From an uncultured Pelagibacteraceae bacterium (GTDB lineage Bacteria; Pseudomonadota; Alphaproteobacteria; Pelagibacterales; Pelagibacteraceae): 64,000 bases of DNA. Position numbers and translations under genes: made by a program. Under the pieces are notes generated by a model. It saw nothing but the letters and a program-made list of their open reading frames with translations. It made no database searches and was not told the origin of the DNA. Where the stretch lies: assembly GCA_902589455.1 (NCBI GenBank), contig CACISX010000001.1, positions 62,001-126,000 of the forward strand, given 5' to 3'. Below, piece after piece: positions 46,511 to 53,743 of the stretch (position 1 is its first letter; each line of letters opens with the position of its first letter).

Positions 46511-47341
46511 TTATTTCGGATGATCCCCTTCAACAGCTATACGATCCATTACTCTTTCAAAACCAAGCCCTTTATTTGGATAAAAATCAGCAATAGCATA
46601 ATGTTGAACACTTCTATTATCCCAAATAGCTATTGCATTTTCGGTCCATTTAAATCTACAAGTAAGATCTAATCTTGCCTGATGTTCAAATAAATAATTT
46701 AATATCTCTTTACTTTCTTCTTTGTCCATACCAACAATTTCTTTTGTGTAAGTCCAATTTACAAAAAGAATTTTTTTACCTGTTTCTGGATGAGTTCTTA
46801 AAATTGGATGAGTGTTTGAGTATTCATCCATATTTCCATTACTTTGCATTGCTTTATATTTATCAAGAAAAAACCCACCTCCTAGTGACGAATGAACTGC
46901 TGTTTTATTTTTGATTTTATTTTTTATCTCTTCTTCTAGGGTCTCCCATGCAAGTTCCATGTTTGAGAAAACAGTATCTCCTCCAACTGGTGGAATTTTA
47001 ATTGATTTTAAAATTACGGCCTTAGTTGGTTTTTCGTTATAGCTAACATCTGAATGCCAACCTTCACCCCATTGTGTTTTTTCTTCAGGCTTTTTTATTA
47101 TTCTTATTATTTCAGGGAATTCACTTAAACCTCTTACATAAGCATGTGTTTCTAATGGTCCAAATTTTGAAGCTAGAGCAACATGTTGTTCTGAGGTCAA
47201 AGGTTGATTTCGAAAAAATATAACTTTGTGTTCTAATAATAGTTTATTTATTGTTTTAAAATTTTCATCTGAAACGTCAGTCAAGTCAATTCCACTTATT
47301 TCAGCACCTAATGCTCCTGATAATAATTTTACATCAATCAT
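46511..47341 (-). CDS. TauD/TfdA-family 2OG-Fe(II) dioxygenase
   Basis: A 276-residue dioxygenase of the TauD family. The iron triad is H96-x-D98 ('GEGWHSDVSYNEKPTKA') and H247 ('WDNRSVQHYAI'), with 2OG-binding arginine near 263 ('FERVMDR'). Length is normal. Relatives hydroxylate taurine, sulfonates, 2,4-D or other small acids at the carbon next to the leaving group. Its neighbour is a PhnZ/TmpB-type oxygenase, which needs a prior hydroxylation of its phosphonate, so this gene is a good candidate for that step. It overlaps the thioesterase gene by 4 bases. Confidence 0.85.
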   Translation of the reverse strand: MIDVKLLSGALGAEISGIDLTDVSDENFKTINKLLLEHKVIFFRNQPLTSEQHVALASKFGPLETHAYVRGLSEFPEIIRIIKKPEEKTQWGEGWHSDVSYNEKPTKAVILKSIKIPPVGGDTVFSNMELAWETLEEEIKNKIKNKTAVHSSLGGGFFLDKYKAMQSNGNMDEYSNTHPILRTHPETGKKILFVNWTYTKEIVGMDKEESKEILNYLFEHQARLDLTCRFKWTENAIAIWDNRSVQHYAIADFYPNKGLGFERVMDRIAVEGDHPK

Positions 47342-47805
47342 TTTTTAAGTTTTCCAATAATGGATAAATTGTCAGAATTAAATTCATTTTTATTTTCATT
47401 TATAAAATCATCCATAATTTTAATTTTTTCATCTTCAAATTCTGTAACTTTTCTTTTACTAAGATCAATATAAAGCGATAACATTTCAATAGTTGCCGAT
47501 AATTTTTTTGATGATTTTTCAATCATTTCCATCTTAAAATGTAATCTCTTTCTATCACGATCAAAGAAGGTTAAAACAATTTCAACTTCATCTCCCTCTT
47601 TAACTTCACCATCATATGTAGTGCGAGTTTCAACAACCATGGTACTTCTTTGGGTATCCTTTGCAGATTTTTCACCCATCTTAAATTTTTCTAGAATTAT
47701 CTCCCAAGTCTGATCAAAAACTAAGACATAGTAAGCCATGTTCATATGATTATTATAATCAGTCCATTCTTTTTTGATTGTTTGGTTTGTTATGTGAAAA
47801 GACAT
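47338..47805 (-). CDS. Hot-dog thioesterase, probable betainyl-CoA thioesterase
   Basis: A 155-residue 4-hydroxybenzoyl-CoA-thioesterase-like hot-dog protein. The active-site region is 'D16-Y-N-N-H20-MNMAYYV', followed by the typical 'TTYDGEVKEGDEVEI' strand. It matches the betainyl-CoA thioesterase (CdhB-type) of carnitine degradation, which releases glycine betaine. The match is supported by its divergent partners across 47 bases: BKACE and carnitine dehydrogenase. A 'gaggg' ribosome-binding sequence precedes its ATG. It is the first gene of the long minus-strand train. Confidence 0.82.
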   Translation of the reverse strand: MSFHITNQTIKKEWTDYNNHMNMAYYVLVFDQTWEIILEKFKMGEKSAKDTQRSTMVVETRTTYDGEVKEGDEVEIVLTFFDRDRKRLHFKMEMIEKSSKKLSATIEMLSLYIDLSKRKVTEFEDEKIKIMDDFINENKNEFNSDNLSIIGKLKK

Positions 47806-47852
47806 TTTTTTATTCCCTCGTCCTTTTTATAATAGTATAAATCTTACTTAAA
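47806..47852. promoter_or_regulatory. Divergent promoter region, carnitine genes
   Basis: Only 47 bases separate the divergent starts of the thioesterase and BKACE genes, so both promoters must lie here or overlap the coding ends. A 'tataatagtataaat' stretch could provide -10 elements on either strand. BKACE has no visible ribosome-binding sequence. Confidence 0.4.
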
Positions 47853-48740
47853 ATGAACAACAAGGTATTCATATCATGTGCTGTGACGGGGTCAGGAGAT
47901 ACCGCAGGTAAGCATCCAGAATTACCAAAAACACCAGAACAAATTGCTAAAGCATCAATTGAAGCCGCAAAAGCTGGAGCTGCTATTGCTCATATTCATG
48001 TGAGGGAGGAAGACGGAACTCCAAGTAGAAGATTAGAGTTATATAAAGAGGTTGTAGATAGAGTTCGTTCAAGTGATACAGATGTGATTTTGAATCTAAC
48101 AACCGGTATGGGTGGAGATTTAGATATTGGTCAAGGCAAAGACCCATTAGAGTTTGGACCAATGACTGATATGGCAAATGTTATGGAAAGAATTGCAAAT
48201 GCTGAGCAATTTTTACCAGAGATTTGCACTTTAGATTGTGGAACTTTAAACTTTGGTGATAGTTCAGTTATAACCGTTAATACTCCAAACGATTTAAGAA
48301 AAGCTGCAAAAAGATTGAAAGAAATTAAAGTAAAACCTGAAATCGAGGCATTTGATTTAGGCAATATGTGGTTTGGTGCACAGCTATATAAAGAAGGATT
48401 GTTGGATGATCCGCCTATGTTTCAAATGTGTTTAGGAATTCCTTGGGGAGCACCAGCTACTCCATTAGCAATGCAAGCTATGAAAGATATTATGCCAAAA
48501 GAAGGCGTGTGGTCAGGCTTTGCAATTTCAAAAAATGAGATGCCATTTGTAGCACAAACAGTAATTATGGGCGGTAATCCTAGAGTAGGTTTAGAAGATA
48601 ATTTGTATTTATCTAAAGGAAAACTGGCAACAAATGCCCAATTAGTTGAAAAGGCAATTAGAATTGTTGAAGATCTAGGTGTATCAACAATGACACCCGC
48701 AGAAACAAGAGAGAAGTTAAAACTTGTTAAACACAAGTAA
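47853..48740 (+). CDS. 3-dehydrocarnitine cleavage enzyme (BKACE, DUF849)
   Basis: A 295-residue beta-keto acid cleavage enzyme. This family condenses a beta-keto acid with acetyl-CoA, yielding acetoacetate and a new acyl-CoA. The zinc-binding residues are H47 and H49 ('AIAHIHVREEDG') and E229 ('ISKNEMPF'). Co-location with carnitine dehydrogenase and a hot-dog thioesterase points to the CdhC role: 3-dehydrocarnitine plus acetyl-CoA to betainyl-CoA and acetoacetate. The downstream dehydrogenase start overlaps its stop (TAATG). Length is typical. Confidence 0.9.
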   Translation: MNNKVFISCAVTGSGDTAGKHPELPKTPEQIAKASIEAAKAGAAIAHIHVREEDGTPSRRLELYKEVVDRVRSSDTDVILNLTTGMGGDLDIGQGKDPLEFGPMTDMANVMERIANAEQFLPEICTLDCGTLNFGDSSVITVNTPNDLRKAAKRLKEIKVKPEIEAFDLGNMWFGAQLYKEGLLDDPPMFQMCLGIPWGAPATPLAMQAMKDIMPKEGVWSGFAISKNEMPFVAQTVIMGGNPRVGLEDNLYLSKGKLATNAQLVEKAIRIVEDLGVSTMTPAETREKLKLVKHK

Positions 48741-49681
48741 TGCAAAATATTAAAAAAGTTGCTGTGATTGGAACAGGTGTAATCGGAGCAGGGTGGATTA
48801 TACGTTGTTTGGCTCATAACAAAATTGTTTATGCATTTGATAAAGATATTAAGTTAAAAAAAAAATTGTTATCTGAAATTAAAAGAACTTGGCCATTTAT
48901 AAAAAAACTATTTAATAAAAAAAAATTAAATCTAAAGAATTTTTATTTTTTTACCTCAATAGAACAAACATTAAAAAATGCAGACTTTATTCAGGAGTGT
49001 GCAACTGAAAATTATTCTTTAAAAACTAAATTGATGAGCGCTATTGGAAAATACGCAAAATCTAATTCAATAATTGCTTCAAGCTCATCGGGTTTATTAC
49101 CAACGAGAATTTATTCAAAATGTAAAAATCCAGAAAGGGGAATAATTGGACATCCATTCAATCCTGTCTATTTATTGCCTGCTGTAGAAATTGTTCCAGG
49201 TAAGAGAACCTCAAAAAAAAATTTAAATTTGGCTAAAAACTTTTACAAATCAATTTCAATGAATCCAATTATGGTTAAAAATGAATTACCTGGATATTTG
49301 TCTGACAGATTACAAGAAGCTTTATGGAGAGAAGGACTACATATTATTAATGAAGGATATGCAACCACGGAAGAGTTAGATAGAGCAATTGAAGATGGCC
49401 CAGGATTAAGATGGTCTTTGATGGGTACATTTTTAACCTTTCATCTAGCTGGAGGAAAAATGGGAATGAAACATATGTTGGAACAATTTGGACCTGCTTT
49501 AAAATTACCATGGACTAAATTAAAGGCCCCTAAGCTATCAAAAAAATTATCTTCTAGATTGATTTCAGGAACAGCAAAACAGGCTAAAGGTAAATCGGTT
49601 GCAATGATATCTAATATAAGAGACCAGTATTTGGTTGATATTCAAAAGTTAAGAAAGAAATACGAAAAAAAACTTAGGTAA
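48740..49681 (+). CDS. L-carnitine 3-dehydrogenase
   Basis: A 313-residue member of the 3-hydroxyacyl-CoA dehydrogenase superfamily, matching L-carnitine dehydrogenase (CdhA/LcdH). The NAD motif is 'VIGTGVIGAGWI' (9-20). The catalytic region 'GHPFNPVYLLPAVEIVPG' and the carnitine-dehydrogenase-type 'LQEALWREGLHIINEGYAT' and 'GPGLRWSLMGTFLTFHLAGG' are very well conserved. It oxidises carnitine to 3-dehydrocarnitine for the preceding BKACE. Translationally coupled to that gene. Convergent with the SDR gene, one base apart. Confidence 0.92.
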   Translation: MQNIKKVAVIGTGVIGAGWIIRCLAHNKIVYAFDKDIKLKKKLLSEIKRTWPFIKKLFNKKKLNLKNFYFFTSIEQTLKNADFIQECATENYSLKTKLMSAIGKYAKSNSIIASSSSGLLPTRIYSKCKNPERGIIGHPFNPVYLLPAVEIVPGKRTSKKNLNLAKNFYKSISMNPIMVKNELPGYLSDRLQEALWREGLHIINEGYATTEELDRAIEDGPGLRWSLMGTFLTFHLAGGKMGMKHMLEQFGPALKLPWTKLKAPKLSKKLSSRLISGTAKQAKGKSVAMISNIRDQYLVDIQKLRKKYEKKLR

Positions 49682-49682
49682 A

Positions 49683-50471
49683 TTAATCATTTCTTTCTGT
49701 GTGACCATCTACAGAAATTACTTGTCCTGAAACCTTGCTTGAATCGTCTGAAATCAAAAATGCACACATCTTTCCTATATCTTCTTCAAGAATCCACTTT
49801 TTCATAGAACTCATTGAAATAAAATCTTTCTCAATTTTTTTCGATGAAACTTTTGTAAATTTTGCTTTATCTCTGATCACTCTTTTCATTCTTTCACCTT
49901 TAATTGAACCAGGGCATACTGCATTAACTCTTATATTGTATTTTCCAAGTTCCATTGCGAGAGTTTTGGTAATTCCAATAATTGCCCATTTACTTGCTGC
50001 ATAAGGAGATCTTAATGGAAAACCGAGTATTCCTGCTGTTGATGAAATATTTATTATTGAACCATTTCTAGATTTTTTAATCAAGGGTATAGCTCTTTTG
50101 GTAAAATAAAAATGACTATTAACATCTACTTGAATAGTTTTTTCCCAGTCTTTAGACTTTAGTTTTTCTAGTGATCCTGTTGGTCCAGCAATTCCAACAT
50201 TGTTGATTAAAGCGTCAATTTTTTTTGTTTTCTTACTTATTTTTTTAAATAAATCTAATACTTGGTTTTCGTCGGAAGCATCGCAATTATATGTAAATAG
50301 TCTCTTATTTTTAAGAGGGTGTTTGTTTAGTTTACTTAAGGATTTATTATCAATATCACAAAGGTACAAATATGCTCCACGTGAAAGACAAACTTTAGCA
50401 GTTGCTAAGCCAATACCAGATGCACCTGCAGAAATTATTATTTTTTTATTTTTTAATGATTGATTAACCAT
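49683..50471 (-). CDS. Short-chain dehydrogenase/reductase
   Basis: A 262-residue classical SDR. The cofactor motif is 'SAGASGIGLATA' (14-25), with 'NNVGIAG' at 90-96 and catalytic S143/S144, Y157 and K161 ('YAASK'). The C-terminus has 'SGQVISVDGHTE'. It lies 3 bases behind proV in the betaine transporter transcript and tail-to-tail with carnitine dehydrogenase. A role with quaternary-amine substrates, for instance a D-carnitine or hydroxybetaine dehydrogenase, or reduction of the acetoacetate formed by BKACE, is inferred from position only. Confidence 0.85.
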   Translation of the reverse strand: MVNQSLKNKKIIISAGASGIGLATAKVCLSRGAYLYLCDIDNKSLSKLNKHPLKNKRLFTYNCDASDENQVLDLFKKISKKTKKIDALINNVGIAGPTGSLEKLKSKDWEKTIQVDVNSHFYFTKRAIPLIKKSRNGSIINISSTAGILGFPLRSPYAASKWAIIGITKTLAMELGKYNIRVNAVCPGSIKGERMKRVIRDKAKFTKVSSKKIEKDFISMSSMKKWILEEDIGKMCAFLISDDSSKVSGQVISVDGHTERND

Positions 50472-50474
50472 TAA

Positions 50475-51500
50475 TTATGATTTTGTTAATGATGTCTGTA
50501 ATTCTTTATTAGATATATAACCTTTAACATTTCCACTTTTGTCAACTACTTCACAATTAGAATTGGAGCATACAATTTGCGGTAAAAATTCCTCTATAAA
50601 TTGATCTTCATTAACTTTGATTAAGTTAGATTTATCAATGTCATTAGCCTCATTAGCACTCTTCATAATAATTTTAGCTTTAATTACTTTTGCTCTATTA
50701 ACGTCTTTAACAAATGCTTTTACATAATCATCTGCTGGTTTCATAATTATATCAACTGGGGTTCCAACTTGAACTAATTTTCCAGCGTTCAATATACCAA
50801 TATGATCTCCAAGTCTTAAAGACTCGTCTAAGTCATGCGTAATAAATACAATTGTTTTTTTTAATTCTGATTGAAGATCTAGTAATTGTTTTTGCATATC
50901 ACTTCTTATTAATGGATCTAATGCACTAAAAGCTTCATCCATTAACATTATATCACTGTCAGTTGCTAAAGCTCTTGCAAGGCCAACACGCTGCTGCATA
51001 CCACCTGATAATTGATTTGGAAATTGATTTTCAAAACCACTTAAACCAACTGCTTCAATTTTTTCCATGGCGGTCTTATTTATTTCTTCCAATGGTTTTC
51101 CTTGCATTTCTAATCCATAGCCAACATTTTGAATAACTGTTTTATGTGGAAATAGACCGAACCTTTGAAAAACCATGCTCATCTTATGTCTTCTAAAATC
51201 AATTAGTTGTTCTTTATTGAAAGACATAACGTTATTTCCTTCTACTATTATTTCACCATCAGTAGGATCGATTAATCTATTTAAATGTCTAATTAGTGTT
51301 GATTTTCCAGAACCTGACAAACCCATACAAACAAAAGTTTCACCTTCTTCTATTTTTAATGAAACATTATCAAGCCCAACAGTATGACCAGTTTGTTCTA
51401 ATACCTCTTCTTTATTTGCACCATTCTTTACCATTGGCATTACTGATTGAGGATTGCTACCAAAGATTTTATAAACATTATTAATTTCAATTTTAGACAT
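50475..51500 (-). CDS. proV: Glycine betaine/proline ABC transporter ATPase
   Basis: A 341-residue ProV/OpuAA-type ABC ATPase. Walker A 'GLSGSGKST' is at 60-68, signature 'LSGGMQQRVG', Walker B 'IMLMDEAFSALDP', with the betaine-family N-terminal extension ('KIFGSNPQ') before the ATPase core. The C-terminal ~70 residues form a short CBS-type region, which in homologues senses ionic strength. Its start overlaps the proW stop by one base. Substrates may include glycine betaine, choline or carnitine. Confidence 0.92.
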   Translation of the reverse strand: MSKIEINNVYKIFGSNPQSVMPMVKNGANKEEVLEQTGHTVGLDNVSLKIEEGETFVCMGLSGSGKSTLIRHLNRLIDPTDGEIIVEGNNVMSFNKEQLIDFRRHKMSMVFQRFGLFPHKTVIQNVGYGLEMQGKPLEEINKTAMEKIEAVGLSGFENQFPNQLSGGMQQRVGLARALATDSDIMLMDEAFSALDPLIRSDMQKQLLDLQSELKKTIVFITHDLDESLRLGDHIGILNAGKLVQVGTPVDIIMKPADDYVKAFVKDVNRAKVIKAKIIMKSANEANDIDKSNLIKVNEDQFIEEFLPQIVCSNSNCEVVDKSGNVKGYISNKELQTSLTKS

Positions 51501-52531
51501 TATTTACCTTTCTTTGTATTTGGTGCTGTTCTCTCTTGCAGAGTTTCTCCATAAGATTGAGTTATTCTATCAAGAACTATTGCTAAAAGTACAATTGCAA
51601 TTCCAGCTTCAGCAGCCCTTCCTACATTTAATTGTTGAAGACCAAGTAAAACTTCATCTCCCAAACCTCTAGTACCTATCATCGATGCAATAACAACCAT
51701 TGCTAAAGCCATCATTGTGCACTGATTTATACCTTGCATTATATTTGGTAAAGCTAATGGCATTTGTACGCCCCATAGCTTTTGTTTCTTACTTGCACCA
51801 AATGCATCTGCAGCTTCAATTACCTCAGTATCAACAAGCCTTATTCCTAAATCTGTAAGTCTTACTAAAGGAGGAACTGCATAAATAAATGTTGCTATAA
51901 TCGCTGGAACTGCACCTAAGCCAAACAACATAATACCTGGAATTAGGTAACAGAAACTTGGAATAGTTTGCATTAAATCTAAAACTGGTAAAATTATATT
52001 TCTTGTTCTTACGCTTCTTGCCATCGCTATTCCCAATGGGATTCCTGCAACTACACAAAGAAATATTCCAATTAACATTATAGCAGTTGTTTCAATTGCT
52101 TTTTGCCAAAATATTGGGTGAAGAAAACCTATAAAAAAAGTGCAAAACCCTACAAATACTGTTGTTCCAACTTTTCTACCACTTGCAAAATAAGTTAGAA
52201 CTACGACACCGAGTATAACCAATGGCCATGGAGCTTGAATTAAAAAATTTTTTACAAGCATTAACATATAAAGAAGGACATTATTTATTGCTTCAAATAT
52301 ATATCCATATTTTTCATTAAGTGTTTTAAAACCAACATTGATCCAATTCATTAAAGGTAAATCTAACCATTTTGGCCATTTACCTCCTAACCAAGAAAAA
52401 TCATTTAATAATTCTCCAATATTATCTGGTTTTCTTTTTGATTGAGAATAGCTAGTTATTAATAACCACACAAAGATAACGAGCAAACCAATATTAAAAA
52501 ATATTTTTTTATTTTTCTTTAATGCTTCCAT
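51500..52531 (-). CDS. proW: Glycine betaine/proline ABC transporter permease
   Basis: A 343-residue permease of the ProW/OpuAB family. After an N-terminal membrane segment and a polar region (about 35-85), it has the usual five to six helices of the transport domain. The coupling segment 'AADAFGASKKQKLWGVQMPLALP' lies near 242-264. 'GLGDEVLLGLQQLN' is a family motif. It overlaps proV by one base and is separated from proX by 64 bases containing a UUCG-type hairpin. Confidence 0.92.
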   Translation of the reverse strand: MEALKKNKKIFFNIGLLVIFVWLLITSYSQSKRKPDNIGELLNDFSWLGGKWPKWLDLPLMNWINVGFKTLNEKYGYIFEAINNVLLYMLMLVKNFLIQAPWPLVILGVVVLTYFASGRKVGTTVFVGFCTFFIGFLHPIFWQKAIETTAIMLIGIFLCVVAGIPLGIAMARSVRTRNIILPVLDLMQTIPSFCYLIPGIMLFGLGAVPAIIATFIYAVPPLVRLTDLGIRLVDTEVIEAADAFGASKKQKLWGVQMPLALPNIMQGINQCTMMALAMVVIASMIGTRGLGDEVLLGLQQLNVGRAAEAGIAIVLLAIVLDRITQSYGETLQERTAPNTKKGK

Positions 52532-52551
52532 AATTTACTTCTTACTTAAAG

Positions 52552-52573
52552 AAAGAGCCCCGAAGGGCTCTTT
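52552..52573 (-). terminator. UUCG-tetraloop hairpin between proX and proW
   Basis: On the transcribed (minus) strand, a perfect 9-bp stem is capped by C(TTCG)G, the extra-stable UUCG tetraloop. The tail 'ctttaag' is a weak U-run. It sits 22 bases after the proX stop. Likely a partial terminator or 3'-end stabiliser that raises proX mRNA over proWV. Confidence 0.85.
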
Positions 52574-52595
52574 TATAATTATTTAATATATTGGA

Positions 52596-53612
52596 TTATA
52601 GAGCGGCGCTAACTTTTTTAGCAACGTCTGCTGGCACCCAATCTTTCCACATGCTTTCATTTTTTAAGAAGTGCATCGCGGTAAGTTCCATATCACCATC
52701 TGACTCATCTTCGTAAAAAGCTAACATTTTGTTAACTGTAGCTGTTGGAATAGTATATTTCTTTAAGAAATCAGTTTCTTTTGGATTAGCTTTCGCCCAA
52801 TCAGTTAAAACAGATTTAGTCAAAGCCATATCTCTATATTCACATGCACAGCTTTTTTTGTAAGCATCTGGTCCGTTTGCTTTAATATCTTCAACAACTG
52901 CGGACATAGAATTCCAACAATCAGAATCAAATTTTGGTTCTGTAAGTCTAACTAGGTCAACTTTACCCATTAAACCAGTTGGCGCCCAGTAATATGTAAA
53001 GATTGGTTTTTTCTTGGCAAAAGCTCCTGCAATAGCAGCATCTAATGCTCCACCTGAACCTGGGTCAAAGTTAGTATAGTATTTATCTAAACCATACTCT
53101 ATTTGTTTAACCAAGTTTACAGTGTAACAAGTCCAACCAGATATACAGCTAGTCATTCGTCCTTTTGAAGGATCTTCTGGATCTTTAAATAAAGCTGCAA
53201 TTTTTGGATCTTTCATATCATCAACTGATTTCAAATTGTATTTATCAGCTGTTGTTTTATCTACATAGAAAGCTTGTTGTGAGTCAGGAGTGTTAACTCC
53301 AATATTAATAATAGTACCAGCCTTTTCATGTGGCTCGTAATTAGCAATAATGTTGTCATACCAAACTTCTGTAATAACATCTAATTGACCGTCGTAATGA
53401 GCAGCCATTATTGGGGTAGTACTCCCTTTAGTTACAGAAACTTCACACCCGTATCCTTTTTCAAGGATAAAAGTAGTAATTGCTGTATGGATGTTAGCAC
53501 TACTCCAGTCAAAATCTCCTAATCTTGCCTTACAATCACCAGCGTTTGCATTACTTACAATCAAAGATGACAGAAGGAAAATTGAGATTGTTAATCTCTT
53601 TAAAAACTTCAT
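52596..53612 (-). CDS. proX: Glycine betaine-type ABC substrate-binding protein
   Basis: A 338-residue OpuAC/ProX-family periplasmic binding protein. The signal peptide is residues 1-24 ('SNANA'). Several cysteines occur in the mature protein ('CISGWTCY' and 'SCACEY'). Tryptophans such as those in 'TEVWYDN' and 'TYYWAPTG' could form the aromatic box for a quaternary ammonium group. A strong AAGGAGA ribosome-binding sequence precedes the ATG. It opens the operon proX-proW-proV-SDR. Context with carnitine genes makes carnitine or gamma-butyrobetaine as likely as glycine betaine. Confidence 0.88.
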   Translation of the reverse strand: MKFLKRLTISIFLLSSLIVSNANAGDCKARLGDFDWSSANIHTAITTFILEKGYGCEVSVTKGSTTPIMAAHYDGQLDVITEVWYDNIIANYEPHEKAGTIINIGVNTPDSQQAFYVDKTTADKYNLKSVDDMKDPKIAALFKDPEDPSKGRMTSCISGWTCYTVNLVKQIEYGLDKYYTNFDPGSGGALDAAIAGAFAKKKPIFTYYWAPTGLMGKVDLVRLTEPKFDSDCWNSMSAVVEDIKANGPDAYKKSCACEYRDMALTKSVLTDWAKANPKETDFLKKYTIPTATVNKMLAFYEDESDGDMELTAMHFLKNESMWKDWVPADVAKKVSAAL

Positions 53613-53694
53613 TAAATTATCTCCTTAAGGTTAAGTTTTAATTTTAAGATTTAATAATGAATGTAGATAAAAAACAAGCTTTGAATTATAAATA

Positions 53695-53733
53695 CAACTA
53701 TCAATTGAGTTGATTTGGATACTCTTTTATATA
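53695..53733 (+). promoter_or_regulatory. Candidate promoter and operator in the proX/BBOX divergent gap
   Basis: In the 131-base divergent gap, TTGAGT (53705-53710), a 17-base spacer and TATATA (53728-53733) face the BBOX-like gene. The start would fall near 53740, giving a leader of only 3-4 bases. An imperfect dyad with arms CAACT (53695-53699) and AGTTG (53708-53712) overlaps the -35 box and could be an operator. The remaining bases contain the proX ribosome-binding site and AT-rich sequence. Confidence 0.35.
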
Positions 53734-53743
53734 AAAATTAACT

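Noticed and set aside
48422-48817. A 131-codon minus-strand ORF crossing the BKACE/carnitine dehydrogenase junction
   Set aside because: Antisense to two well-conserved enzymes; no ribosome-binding site and no recognisable family.
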